DNA from: Streptomyces sp. NBC_01478
Lineage (GTDB): Bacteria > Actinomycetota > Actinomycetes > Streptomycetales > Streptomycetaceae
Length of the DNA stretch: 64,000 nucleotides
NCBI RefSeq assembly: GCF_036227225.1
Contig: NZ_CP109444.1
Span: 11,327,501-11,391,500 of the forward strand
Direction of reading: 5' to 3'
The notes under the pieces were generated by a model, which searched no databases, was not told the origin of the DNA, and was given only the letters and a program-made list of their open reading frames with translations. Position numbers and translations under genes: made by a program. This document shows, one piece after another, positions 17,231-25,426 of this stretch (within the stretch, counting starts at the first letter, position 1; each line of letters begins with the position of its first letter).

Positions 17231-17803
17231 TCAGCCGAGTCGGGCGCCCTGTGCCGCAGCCTCGGTCTCGGAGTGCGCGTCACCGGTGGCGAGCGTGCCG
17301 CCCGAGCTTTCCAGGTGCGCCCGCACGAACCACTGGAACTGCTCCAGGTCGCGCAGTTGCCCGATCAGCAGGTCCTCGGTCGCGGGGTCGATCTGGCCCG
17401 CCTCCTTGATCCCGGCGCGGAGGTCCTCGATCAACCCCGTGTAGACGAGGTCGAGCGCGCCGAGGTGGGCGATGGCGTCGGCCCGGCCGATGGAGTAGTC
17501 GTCCCAGGTGCGCTCGGCCACCAGGGCGCCCGGCGTACCCGGCGCGATCCCGCCGAGCGCGGCGATGCGCTCGGCCACGTCGTCGGCCATCTCCCGCACC
17601 CGGTCGACCTGCGGGTCGATCATCTCGTGTACGGCGATGAAGTGCGGCCCGACGACGTTCCAGTGCACGTGCTTCAACGTCAGGTGGAGATCGTTCAGGG
17701 AGTGGAGCCGCAGCCGCAGCACACCGATCAGCCGGCCCGCGTCCTCACGCTCGATGCCGGGAACGGTGTACTTCGGGGTCAGGTCCTTGATCTCCTCGGT
17801 CAT
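17231..17803 (-). CDS. dps: Dps-family DNA-binding ferritin
   Basis: A 190-residue starvation/oxidative-stress protein that stores iron and protects DNA. The ferroxidase signature is clear: LKHVHWNVVGPHFIAVHEMI, then D and the second helix residues VDRVREMADDVAERI. The C-terminal tail (about 20 residues, GDAHSETEAAAQGARLG) is acidic and short, unlike lysine-rich DNA-binding tails. No TGTCACA-type promoter is seen upstream, unlike several stress genes here. An imperfect inverted repeat at 17891-17906 lies 88 nt before the start. Confidence 0.9.
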   Translation of the reverse strand: MTEEIKDLTPKYTVPGIEREDAGRLIGVLRLRLHSLNDLHLTLKHVHWNVVGPHFIAVHEMIDPQVDRVREMADDVAERIAALGGIAPGTPGALVAERTWDDYSIGRADAIAHLGALDLVYTGLIEDLRAGIKEAGQIDPATEDLLIGQLRDLEQFQWFVRAHLESSGGTLATGDAHSETEAAAQGARLG

Positions 17804-17890
17804 GGTTCACCTCAGGTCGTTCGGTAGGGCGTGCGGTTCCTTACCTGCACTCGGGTGCCCGGGTCCGACGCGGTCAGACATGCCGTCGCT

Positions 17891-17906
17891 GCGTGATACG
17901 TCACGC
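17891..17906. promoter_or_regulatory. imperfect inverted repeat upstream of dps
   Basis: GCGTGA-TACG-TCACGC, a 6-bp inverted repeat with a 4-nt centre, 88 nt upstream of the dps start. Candidate operator; the half-site spacing is too short for a CRP site. Confidence 0.3.
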
Positions 17907-17984
17907 GCCGGACGCCGGGCCAAGACATGCCGAGGGCCGGAAGCCCTCGGCCTCCGGCCCTCGTCCGGCCCCTGTTCCCGCGAC

Positions 17985-18812
17985 TCAACTCCGGGCGAAT
18001 TCCAGCAGATCCGCGTTGAACCGCTCGGCGAACCCGGGCACCATCGCCAGGCCGTGCGGAGCGCCCGGATAGACCTTGTAGATCGCGTCCTTGACCAGCT
18101 TCGACGATTTGTCGCCGGAGGCCACGATGGGAACGATCTGGTCGTCGTCACCGTGCACGATCAGAGTGGGGACGTCGATCTTCTTCAGGTCCTCGGTGAG
18201 ATCGGTCTCGGAGAATGCCTTGACGCAGTCATAAGCGCCCTTGATTCCCACGGTCATGCTCCAGAGCCAGAACTCGTCACGGGTTCCCTGGGTGACGGTC
18301 GAGTCGTCGCGGTTGGCGCCGAAGAACGGGGCACTGAGATCTTTGTAGAACTGTGAACGGTCCGTCTCCACGCCCTTGCGGATCTCGTCGAAGACCTCGA
18401 TCGGCAGCCCCTCCGGATTGGCGTCCGTCTTGAGCATGAGCGGCGGGATCGCCCCGAGCAGCACGGCCTTGGCGACCCGGCCGGAGCCGTGCCGGCCGAG
18501 GTAGCGGGTGACCTCACCGCCGCCGGTCGAGTGCCCCACCAGGATCACGTCGTGAAGATCCAGGGTCTCGATGACCGATGCCAGGTCGTCGGCGTACGTG
18601 TCGAGGTTGTTGCCGTCCCAGGGCTGACCGGAACGGCCACCCCCGCGCCGGTCGTGGGCCACGGCCCGGAAGCCGTTGTCGGCCATCACCTTCAATTGGG
18701 GATCCCACGCGTCGGCGGTCAGCGGCCAGCCGTGGGAGAAGACGACGGGCTGTCCCGCTCCCCAGTCCTTGTAGAAGATCTGTGTGCCGTCCGTACTGGT
18801 GGCGAAGGGCAT
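17985..18812 (-). CDS. alpha/beta hydrolase of the non-haem chloroperoxidase/arylesterase family
   Basis: A 275-residue enzyme with the compact fold of cofactor-free haloperoxidases and perhydrolases. Catalytic motifs: [14 protein letters not shown] (oxyanion), [18 protein letters not shown] (Ser), [11 protein letters not shown] (Asp) and [10 protein letters not shown] (His). The [11 protein letters not shown] block is typical of this subgroup. The natural activity is probably ester or lactone hydrolysis; peroxidase naming is historical. It is divergent from the hydrolase at 19055 across 242 nt. Confidence 0.9.
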   Translation of the reverse strand: MPFATSTDGTQIFYKDWGAGQPVVFSHGWPLTADAWDPQLKVMADNGFRAVAHDRRGGGRSGQPWDGNNLDTYADDLASVIETLDLHDVILVGHSTGGGEVTRYLGRHGSGRVAKAVLLGAIPPLMLKTDANPEGLPIEVFDEIRKGVETDRSQFYKDLSAPFFGANRDDSTVTQGTRDEFWLWSMTVGIKGAYDCVKAFSETDLTEDLKKIDVPTLIVHGDDDQIVPIVASGDKSSKLVKDAIYKVYPGAPHGLAMVPGFAERFNADLLEFARS

Positions 18813-19054
18813 GGTGTTTTCCTCCCGAAATGCTCGGACTGCTCGAGTACGTCATACGGGGAATCGACGGAAAAGGGTCGGCGGCGAGAGCCGGCCGGAA
18901 TGGACACGTCGACCACAACACTCTAAGGGAGGCGAGGGGCTTCCGCGTGTCGAGCGAATTCCTCAGCCGCTTCCACCGTAACCCGGGGACCGAACGAAAA
19001 ACGTCGGACCGTGGTTCGATCTTTACCGCCCGTGCGGTGGCTACCGTTTCGGCC

Positions 19055-19951
19055 ATGCCAGAACTGACGGCGCGGAACGTCGGCCCGTCCGGAATCGAGA
19101 TCGCCTACGAACGTTTCGGTGACCCCGAGGCCACTCCGGTCCTGCTGATCATGGGAGCGGGTGCCCAGATGATCAACTGGCCGGAGGGATTCTGCCGGGC
19201 GCTGGTCGACCGGGGGCTGCACGTGATCCGCTTCGACACCCGCGACGCCGGCCGCTCGACCCACTTCCGCGACGCGCCCGTGCCGGACTTCGCGGCGGCC
19301 CTGGCCGGTGACCTCTCCACGGTGTCCTACACACTCTCCGACCTGGCGGCCGACACCGTCGGTCTGCTCGACGCGCTCGGCCTCACCGGTGTCCACCTCG
19401 TCGGCTCCTCGATGGGCGGGATGATGGCCCAGATGATCGCGATCGAGTACCCGGAGCGGGCCCGCTCGCTCACCTCGATGATGTCCACGACCGGCGAGCC
19501 CGGGGTGGGGGAGGCCGACTTCTCCGTGTTCGCAGAACTGGGCGCACCGCCGAAGGACCGGGAGGCCTTCGTCGAGTGGCAGGTGCGCGCCCTGCGGCTC
19601 GCGGCGTCCCCGGGCTTCGCGTTCGACGCGACCGCGGCGGCCGAGCGGGCCGGCCGGGTCTTCGACCGGGGTTACGACCCCCTCGGCATCCAGCGCCAGG
19701 GCCTCGCCGTCGTGGCCACGGGCGACCGTACCGAACGGCTGCGGTCACTGCGGGTGCCGACCCTGGTGGTGCACGGCACCGACGACCTGGTGTGCGACGT
19801 CAGCGGGGGTCGCGCCACGGCCGCCGCCGTCCCCGGCGCCGAACTGCTGATCCTGGGCGGAATGGGCCACGGCCTTCCGCGGGAACTGCGGCCCGAACTC
19901 ACCGACCGCATCAGCGAGTTCATCCACCACGCCGAGACGGTCACCGTCTGA
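19055..19951 (+). CDS. alpha/beta hydrolase (epoxide-hydrolase/DhmA-like)
   Basis: A 298-residue hydrolase: oxyanion region LLIMGAGAQMINWPEGFC, RFDTRDAGRST, nucleophile VGSSMGGMMAQMIA (Ser in G-S-S-M-G), acid in VVHGTDDLVCDVSGG and His in GGMGHGLPREL. The MGAGAQM...W and FD.RD.GRS features fit a group of esterases near aclacinomycin methylesterase (RdmC). The ATG at 19055 is chosen because upstream in-frame sequence is low quality. The end faces a convergent hypothetical gene 3 nt away. Confidence 0.85.
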   Translation: MPELTARNVGPSGIEIAYERFGDPEATPVLLIMGAGAQMINWPEGFCRALVDRGLHVIRFDTRDAGRSTHFRDAPVPDFAAALAGDLSTVSYTLSDLAADTVGLLDALGLTGVHLVGSSMGGMMAQMIAIEYPERARSLTSMMSTTGEPGVGEADFSVFAELGAPPKDREAFVEWQVRALRLAASPGFAFDATAAAERAGRVFDRGYDPLGIQRQGLAVVATGDRTERLRSLRVPTLVVHGTDDLVCDVSGGRATAAAVPGAELLILGGMGHGLPRELRPELTDRISEFIHHAETVTV

Positions 19952-19954
19952 CCG

Positions 19955-20278
19955 CTAACCCCGGTCCGCCTCGCCGCGCGCCCACTGCGCGGCCCGGACC
20001 TTCCCGTCCCTGATGTCCTGCTGGGGGAGTTGAAGACCGAGCGAGACCTCCAGAGCGTGGAAGTACAGCTCGAAGTCGTCGACCAGGTAGGGGTGGTCCA
20101 GTTCGGCGCGGCGCAACGCCCGGTTGAGGAAGTCGAGTTGGCCGCCCCGGTAGTAGGGGGCGCGGCCCCGTTCGTACCCGAGCAACTCCGGCGTGCCCCG
20201 GCCCTCGTCGATGCGACGACCCTCGCGCGTGTAGGTGAAGGAGTAGAGGCCCTTCGCGGAAGTGGCGGTCAGCCGCAC
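19955..20278 (-). CDS. hypothetical protein, possibly a 5'-truncated remnant
   Basis: A 107-residue product from GTG 20278 with no family I recognise. It is soluble with a Tyr/Arg-rich middle (SFTYTREGRR, YERGRAPYYRGGQLDFLNR). The open frame continues upstream of the GTG to a stop at 20347, encoding credible residues (DSAALALLGVTETV), but there is no start codon with a ribosome site. The visible part may therefore be the C-terminal half of a larger gene, or an exact start may be missed. The downstream stop is 3 nt from a convergent hydrolase gene. Confidence 0.4.
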   Translation of the reverse strand: MRLTATSAKGLYSFTYTREGRRIDEGRGTPELLGYERGRAPYYRGGQLDFLNRALRRAELDHPYLVDDFELYFHALEVSLGLQLPQQDIRDGKVRAAQWARGEADRG

Positions 20279-20381
20279 GGTCTCCGTGACTCCGAGCAGG
20301 GCGAGAGCGGCGCTGTCGGGCCGGGAGCCGGGTGTCGCGACCGATCAGGCCGGAGCCTGTGGCACGGGCTCGTCGAGCCCC

Positions 20382-21320
20382 TCATGGCAACGGGTCGCCC
20401 AGTCCCGCAGTCGCACCGTGGTGGGCACGGATCACCGCGATCACCGTGTCGGCGGTGCGGTCGAGGTAACTGCGGCCATCGGGCAACTGAGCCGTTGGGC
20501 TGATGTAGCTGCGCGGCCCGAAGTGAGTGGCCGGGTCGAGCCGATGCACGCTGATCTTCCCGGCGCGGCGGGCCCGGTTCCATCCGCTACGACGCAACAG
20601 CCTCCAGCGCTGGGGGAAGATCCAGGTACCGATCTGCTCGATCCGGTCGTTCGCGCTGGTGAGCTGATACAAGTGCTCGGCATGGGTGAGGTCGTTGGCG
20701 CCGTTGTGGAACCCACCGAGCGTGATCAGCAGGATCGGGCAGCGCAGCCTGGCGTGCAGTTCGTCGACCGCGCCGATGGCGACCTGGGCGCCCCCGCTGT
20801 AGCTGAGCAGCACCACGGGGATATCGCTGTCGGGCCGGTAGCCGGCGAGCCGGAGCTGAGTGGCGATCTGGGAGCCGACGGCCCGGTTGTACAGGGGGCG
20901 GTAGCGGTGGTCGGCGGCGACGAAGGTCTGCACGACATTGTGCAGGAACAGCAGCAGCCCGATATGTCGGCGCAGCCACGCCCACACCGGCCGGTCGGCG
21001 AGCGGGTCGGCCAGTGGTGAGTAGGGCTGCACCTGTCCCAGCACCCGTAGCTCCGGCGCTCCGGCGATCAGAGCCTTGACCAGCTGGCCGCCGTCCCGGC
21101 TGTCGCGGACGCGACGTTTCCCGATGCCGTCGAGGTACACCAGGTAGGCATCCGGGGGACTGTCAGGTGCCGCGCCCCGGGCGTAGGGAACGCCTTCCGG
21201 GAGCTTGTCGGCAGGGGCTCGCCAGCCTGCGCCGTAGGCAAGGATCTCGTAGCGGGCCAGCAGGGCTTCAGCCAGCAGAACAGGTCCGATCACGCAGGCC
21301 CAGAGCAAGAAGTCGTTCAT
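20382..21320 (-). CDS. membrane-anchored alpha/beta-hydrolase-like protein
   Basis: A 312-residue protein with an N-terminal signal-anchor (FLLWACVIGPVLLAEALLA) followed by a hydrolase-like domain. A nucleophile-elbow-like VVLLSYSGGAQVAIGAVDEL and a later His (DPATHFGPRSYIS) are visible, but the family is not certain. Last gene of a four-gene operon: its ATG overlaps the stop of the upstream membrane protein by four bases (ATGA). Its context with a patatin lipase and a glycosyltransferase suggests work on a membrane lipid or glycolipid. Confidence 0.7.
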   Translation of the reverse strand: MNDFLLWACVIGPVLLAEALLARYEILAYGAGWRAPADKLPEGVPYARGAAPDSPPDAYLVYLDGIGKRRVRDSRDGGQLVKALIAGAPELRVLGQVQPYSPLADPLADRPVWAWLRRHIGLLLFLHNVVQTFVAADHRYRPLYNRAVGSQIATQLRLAGYRPDSDIPVVLLSYSGGAQVAIGAVDELHARLRCPILLITLGGFHNGANDLTHAEHLYQLTSANDRIEQIGTWIFPQRWRLLRRSGWNRARRAGKISVHRLDPATHFGPRSYISPTAQLPDGRSYLDRTADTVIAVIRAHHGATAGLGDPLP

Positions 21321-21805
21321 GCGATCGACTCCAGCACTTCGGTCGCGCTGAACCTCACGACAAGACGTCGAACGGCCTCTACGGCGAGACCGAGCACAGT
21401 CCCCGCGGCGGCGACACAACCTGCGGCGCTCCACCAGCCCAGCCCGCTCGCCGTGGCGAGCGGGTCGACCAGACCGGCCCCCACCCCCACAAAGAGCAGG
21501 AAGTGGAGCAGGGGCCCGAGCAACGGGAACGCGAGGACGCCGGCGAGCACCATCGGGGCGACGAGGCTTGGTGTCCACACCACGCCGGTGCCCGGCGGTG
21601 GCGAGGAGAGCACCAGCTCGGCCATGGTCCAGGCGGTCAGTGGCCACAGCGCGAACACCACACCCTCGACAAGGCCGGCGGGCAGCAGCAACCCGGCCAC
21701 GAATGTCCGCGACATACCAGGCCGCCCTGCGACCAGCGGCAGGATGCGCCCGGCGGCCTCCGACACCCCGGCGAACAGCAGCAGGACAACGACGGCGAGT
21801 GACAT
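21317..21805 (-). CDS. small integral membrane protein, third gene of the patatin operon
   Basis: A 162-residue, strongly hydrophobic protein with about four membrane spans (MSLAVVVLLLFAGVSEAAG; VAGLLLPAGLVEGVVFALW; LVAPMVLAGVLAFPLLGPLL; a C-terminal AAGTVLGLAVEAV). No family recognised. ATG 21805 overlaps the TGA of the glycosyltransferase gene; a GTG at 21808 is also possible. The overlap with both neighbours means the stoichiometry is probably tied to them, as for a membrane partner or scaffold of the pathway. Confidence 0.7.
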   Translation of the reverse strand: MSLAVVVLLLFAGVSEAAGRILPLVAGRPGMSRTFVAGLLLPAGLVEGVVFALWPLTAWTMAELVLSSPPPGTGVVWTPSLVAPMVLAGVLAFPLLGPLLHFLLFVGVGAGLVDPLATASGLGWWSAAGCVAAAGTVLGLAVEAVRRLVVRFSATEVLESIA

Positions 21806-23031
21806 CACTCAGCCTCGCTGTGCCGGATCGACGGAGCCGACTCACTGACCGAGCCGGCCGTGTGCAGGTACCGTTCGAGTTCGTCGGCGGCGCGCCGATA
21901 TCCCCCCGCCTCGCGCTGCGCGACCTGAAGGGTGCCCGCGGCTGCCCGGAACCGGGATTCGTGCAGCAGGCGCCGGGCGAGGACGCGCACCGAGTCCTCT
22001 GCGACGTCCTGGGTGCGGATCGACAGGCCGGCGCCGAGTTCGACGACGCGCCGGGCCACCATCGGCTGATCGGCGCCCTGCGGGACCACCAGCAGCGGAA
22101 CCCCGGCGTACATGGCCTCGTTGACGCTGTTCATCCCGCCATGGGTGACGAACAGCGCCGCGCGGGCCAGCACCTCCGGTTGCGGCACGGAGCGGCGGGC
22201 GAGCACGTTGGCCGGCAACGGACCCAGCGCCTCGGGATCGGTCTGCCCGGTGGAGACGATCACGGTCCCGCCCAGCGGGGCGAGCGCGGTGGCCAGACCG
22301 CGCAGCAACCGCGGGTCGGCGTTGAACACCGTGCCCAGCGAGGCGTACAGCACCGGATCGCGCAGCCGGTCGGCCGGGAACGACGGGTCGACCGGCCGGG
22401 CACCGATGCTCGGGCCGACGAACCGGTAGGACCGGTCGAAGTCCTCGACGGCGGGCTGGAACGCCCGTGACGTATAGACCAGGTTGAGCGGCTGACGGAT
22501 GTTCGCCACGTCGAGCAGGGGCAACGCGCGTGCGTCGAAGCGGCGGTGCAGCGCCCAGCGGGACCGCAGGTAGCCCTGGACAGTACGGGGCTGAGCCGTC
22601 GCCGCAGTCAGCAGGTCCCAGGAGCCACGAGTGGGGCTGGGGACATGCCGGTTGAGGGCGAACGTGGTGAACGAGGAGGCGGCCGGCACCCCGAGTTCGC
22701 GGGCGGCCACCGCGGCCCACAGACAGGCACTGTCGTGGACGATCAGATCGGGTCGGTCGCGGCGCAGATCGGTGAGCACGGCGGGCAGCAGGCGGACGGC
22801 GGTGCTCGCGAGCGACTCCATCCACGAGACCGGCGTCGGCGGATCGGGGAGCGGCTGGTCGCCCCCGGGGTACAGGTACACCCTCGCGCCGGTCGCCTCG
22901 ATCTCCGTACGGAACGCGGGCGTGGTGTGATAAGTGACGGTGTGGCCGCGCCGGACGAGCTCGGCAACGACCGGCAGTGTCGGGTTGATGTGCCCGTGCA
23001 TGCCGATACTGAGGAACGCGATGGTGCTCAC
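21805..23031 (-). CDS. UDP-glycosyltransferase (macrolide-glycosyltransferase type, GT1)
   Basis: A 408-residue GT-B enzyme. The N-terminal acceptor domain opens with IAFLSIGMHGHINPTLPVV. The C-terminal nucleotide-sugar domain has VLYASLGTVF and the donor-binding signature VTHGGMNSVNEAMYAGVPLL with VVPQGADQ after it. Normal length for MGT-like enzymes. GTG 23031 overlaps the stop of the patatin gene (GTGA). It should transfer a sugar to a hydrophobic acceptor; with the lipase upstream, a lipid or polyketide-like acceptor is plausible but not proven. Confidence 0.9.
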   Translation of the reverse strand: MSTIAFLSIGMHGHINPTLPVVAELVRRGHTVTYHTTPAFRTEIEATGARVYLYPGGDQPLPDPPTPVSWMESLASTAVRLLPAVLTDLRRDRPDLIVHDSACLWAAVAARELGVPAASSFTTFALNRHVPSPTRGSWDLLTAATAQPRTVQGYLRSRWALHRRFDARALPLLDVANIRQPLNLVYTSRAFQPAVEDFDRSYRFVGPSIGARPVDPSFPADRLRDPVLYASLGTVFNADPRLLRGLATALAPLGGTVIVSTGQTDPEALGPLPANVLARRSVPQPEVLARAALFVTHGGMNSVNEAMYAGVPLLVVPQGADQPMVARRVVELGAGLSIRTQDVAEDSVRVLARRLLHESRFRAAAGTLQVAQREAGGYRRAADELERYLHTAGSVSESAPSIRHSEAE

Positions 23032-24026
23032 AGGCCGACCCCCGCCGTGGAAGAAATCGATGTCTCGCCCGGACTTGTGCAGGTCGCCGAAGAGTCGTTG
23101 ACCCGGTACAACCCCGGCCCGTTGATGTGTAGTTCGTCCAGGAAGCGCCCCGCCGTGCGGCATGCGGTGCTGATCAGCCGTTGGGAGTGGCCGAAGTCCC
23201 ACGGTGCGGGCCAGTCCTCGATGCCGGTCGGCAGCACGACGGTCGGAATGTGCTGGGCCACCTCACGCAGGTCACGCTCGATCTGGTGGTGCAACAGGAG
23301 CAGCCCTGCCCTGGCAGCGATCGCACCTGCACGTCGGCGCGTACTGGTGGGGCGCAACGGCGAGCTCTCCGGCCCCGTCGTCACCACCACCACGCTGGCC
23401 GCCCCGGCCTGCCGGGCCGCCAGTACCGGGACGTAGGCGATCACCCCGCCGTCGACGAGTGTCCGGCCCGCACGATCCACGGGGGGCAGCATCCCGGGAA
23501 TGGCCGCGCTGGCCAGCAGTGCGGACTGGAGGTCTCCTCGGTCGAGCAGCACTGGGGCGCCGGTGACCAGGTCCATGGCCACCGCGGTGAACGGGACCGC
23601 CAACTGCTCGATCCGCGAGGGCAGTTCAGCCCGGGCGATCAGTCGACGCAGGCCGCGATCGGTGAAGACGCTGGTCCGTGAGGACAGGTAGCCGAGCGGA
23701 TACACGTCACGGCGACGCAGTTGGGTCCACACGTGGTCCAACCACGGCGCGGCCCTGTCGGGGTGGGCGGCCGCGATGGCGCCGTTCAGGGCGCCCACCG
23801 ATGTTCCGATGATCATGTCCGGGACGAATCCACGGCGTTCCAGCGCGTACCCGACACCGATGTGCGCCGCTCCGAGCACACCACCGGCGCCCACCACCAC
23901 GGCCACGGGACGGGGGAGGGAGCGCAGACCCGCCGCGATCGGGTTTCCGGGCGGTCGGCCCGGGTCGACTCCACTGAAGCCGGAGTATTCCGATGAGACC
24001 GGTCTCCGGCGACGAGCAACCCTCAT
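23028..24026 (-). CDS. patatin-like phospholipase
   Basis: A 332-residue RssA-type patatin. Oxyanion glycine loop VGAGGVLGAAHIG, nucleophile elbow IIGTSVGALNGAI (Ser in GTSVG) and catalytic DGG (TLVDGGVIAYVP), so the Ser-Asp dyad is complete. The ATG at 24026 has GAGAAAGG 7-8 nt upstream; the frame extends to a TTG at 24032. First gene of a four-gene overlapping operon with a TGTCACA-type promoter at 24077-24103. It likely deacylates a lipid; the patatin-glycosyltransferase coupling is unusual. Confidence 0.88.
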   Translation of the reverse strand: MRVARRRRPVSSEYSGFSGVDPGRPPGNPIAAGLRSLPRPVAVVVGAGGVLGAAHIGVGYALERRGFVPDMIIGTSVGALNGAIAAAHPDRAAPWLDHVWTQLRRRDVYPLGYLSSRTSVFTDRGLRRLIARAELPSRIEQLAVPFTAVAMDLVTGAPVLLDRGDLQSALLASAAIPGMLPPVDRAGRTLVDGGVIAYVPVLAARQAGAASVVVVTTGPESSPLRPTSTRRRAGAIAARAGLLLLHHQIERDLREVAQHIPTVVLPTGIEDWPAPWDFGHSQRLISTACRTAGRFLDELHINGPGLYRVNDSSATCTSPGETSISSTAGVGL

Positions 24027-24076
24027 GATCAACCTTTCTCACCATGGGCACCGAATCGGATTGGTTCCCCCACTAG

Positions 24077-24103
24077 GACCGGACTGCCGCACCATGTGTG
24101 ACA
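24077..24103 (-). promoter_or_regulatory. ECF41-type promoter for the patatin/glycosyltransferase operon
   Basis: On the minus strand TGTCACA (24103-24097), 16 nt, GGTC (24080-24077), followed by CTAG. It ends 50 nt before the patatin ATG. Same spacing as the other sites in the window. The -35 sits inside a 41-nt inverted repeat. Confidence 0.65.
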
Positions 24104-24127
24104 CCGTTGGTGTGACGCATGGTGCGG
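24087..24127. terminator. 41-nt hairpin between the DUF5134 and patatin genes
   Basis: Arms at 24087-24105 and 24109-24127 are complementary with two mismatches around a 3-nt loop. It lies 14 nt past the stop of the DUF5134 gene (minus strand), so it could be its terminator. It also contains the -35 of the patatin promoter, so an operator role is possible. Confidence 0.45.
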
Positions 24128-24140
24128 ACCGGGTCCCGAG

Positions 24141-24698
24141 TCAGTGGTGCATGAGCAGCATGACGGCCGTGCCCATGGCGGTCGATCCGTGCCAGAAACG
24201 GTCGACGGGCCCGCCGATGCCGCTGGGAGCATCCGTGCCGTTCGAAGCTCCCTGGAACCCGGGCATGTCCCGGGTCAGTGACCGGAGGGCGTAGGCCAGG
24301 AGACAGAGCGTCAGCACGCCGGTGACCATCTCACCGGTCCGCGCGTCCGTGACGCCGCCGTGCCGCACCGGCATCCACGCCATGGCGACCATGCCGACCG
24401 AGGAGGGCAACCTCCGCGCGAGGCCGGTCAGTTCGGGGCCACGGCGGCCGAGGACCGCGGTCAACGGGAACCACAGTGCCGCGCCGGCGAAGAAGAGCGT
24501 CTGCCCCTGCGCCGGTACTTGACCGACCTCGTGCCACGGCATCACCGCCATGGCCGACGCCATGACGGTGTGCAGCAGACGGTCACCTCGGTCGCGCCAC
24601 CCGGAGCCTCGCAGCAGGACGGCATGCCACAGTGTGTGCACGGCCGCGGCCGCGAACAGCACGGTCAGCATGCCGGGCACGACATCAGCGGCGCCCAT
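24141..24698 (-). CDS. DUF5134-like membrane protein
   Basis: A 185-residue protein with about five hydrophobic segments. The pattern HTLWHAVLL...DRLLHTVMASAMAVMPW (conserved His, Asp and Trp near helix ends) fits DUF5134, a family of unknown function found in actinomycetes. His residues at helix ends hint at metal or haem contact, but this is inference. It sits between the cupin (upstream, 73 nt) and the patatin operon on the same strand, so it may be read from the cupin promoter. Confidence 0.65.
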   Translation of the reverse strand: MGAADVVPGMLTVLFAAAAVHTLWHAVLLRGSGWRDRGDRLLHTVMASAMAVMPWHEVGQVPAQGQTLFFAGAALWFPLTAVLGRRGPELTGLARRLPSSVGMVAMAWMPVRHGGVTDARTGEMVTGVLTLCLLAYALRSLTRDMPGFQGASNGTDAPSGIGGPVDRFWHGSTAMGTAVMLLMHH

Positions 24699-24771
24699 GC
24701 CTCACCACATCCTCCCCCGGAGCGGACGGACCCCGTTCACAACCGCCTTGTACGGGGCGGGCGGTGGACAG

Positions 24772-25215
24772 TCAGTCGGTGGGGCGCGGGGCGCGGAGAT
24801 GGGCCCGCTGGGCCAGTTCCTCCTTCTCGACCAGTTCGAGCATGGGTTTGCCCGGTGCGCACAGCATCGTCACGACGAACCGGGTGCGCGCGTCGGACAG
24901 CGCGTTGCCGTCCTGGTAGTGGATCGGGTCGCCGCCCGGCTCCCAGAACGTCCCGCCCGCCTCGACCACGCGCTCGGGCTCGCCCTCCATCTCGAAGCGG
25001 ACGGCGCCCTCGAGGACGTAACCGAACGCCGGTCCCGAGTGGCGGTGCGGCGGGCTTCCCGGGTCTCCGGGCTCCCACTCGACGAAAATGGTCATCCCCG
25101 ACGCGCCCTCGGGGACGGTGAGCGGTGCGGTCTCCTGCACCATCTTCGCTGCCGTCTTCCATCCCTCCGGGTGGGTCTGCGGTTCGGTGCCGTGCGTTGT
25201 GTCCGTGTTCGACAT
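24772..25215 (-). CDS. cupin-domain protein, paralogue of 49885-50325
   Basis: A 147-residue single cupin. Motif 1 is PGSPPHRHSGPAFGYVLEG (His-x-His, with Gly/Tyr where many cupins have Glu) and motif 2 is FWEPGGDPIHYQDGNALSD with one His. The C-terminal RAHLRAPRP is shared word for word with the cupin at 49885. Both have an ECF41-type promoter, so they look like duplicated members of one regulon. Probably metal-binding; catalytic role unknown. It is divergent from the NmrA-like gene at 25427. Confidence 0.85.
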   Translation of the reverse strand: MSNTDTTHGTEPQTHPEGWKTAAKMVQETAPLTVPEGASGMTIFVEWEPGDPGSPPHRHSGPAFGYVLEGAVRFEMEGEPERVVEAGGTFWEPGGDPIHYQDGNALSDARTRFVVTMLCAPGKPMLELVEKEELAQRAHLRAPRPTD

Positions 25216-25271
25216 GGGTCGGCCTCCCTTGGATTCACCCGGCCATGGTCGCCATGGCCGTCTTCAGTGAT

Positions 25272-25298
25272 GACCGGGTTCCGGACGGATCTGTGACA
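25272..25298 (-). promoter_or_regulatory. ECF41-type promoter for the cupin at 24772
   Basis: On the minus strand TGTCACA (25298-25292), 16 nt, GGTC (25275-25272). Its -35 forms an inverted repeat with the -35 of the divergent promoter at 25315-25341 (TGTGACAC...GTGTCACA). Confidence 0.65.
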
Positions 25299-25314
25299 CC
25301 CGGAACGGCATCAG

Positions 25315-25341
25315 TGTCACAACGTTGGTGGGAGTCCTGTC
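25315..25341 (+). promoter_or_regulatory. ECF41-type promoter for the NmrA-like gene at 25427
   Basis: TGTCACA (25315-25321), 16 nt, TGTC (25338-25341), then CTAG. It ends 85 nt upstream of the ATG. TGTC as the -10 is shared with the CMD-sigma operon promoter. Confidence 0.65.
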
Positions 25342-25426
25342 CTAGATGGTGTGAGGGGCCGGCGTCACCGCCGCCTCACGAAGCCATCAGCGGGGTCACC
25401 GACCTCTCGACGGGAAGGGGCCCGAA

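Noticed and set aside
17891..17906. GTGA-N4-TCAC as a CRP-type site
   Set aside because: CRP sites need a 6-nt gap between half sites; kept only as a generic inverted repeat.
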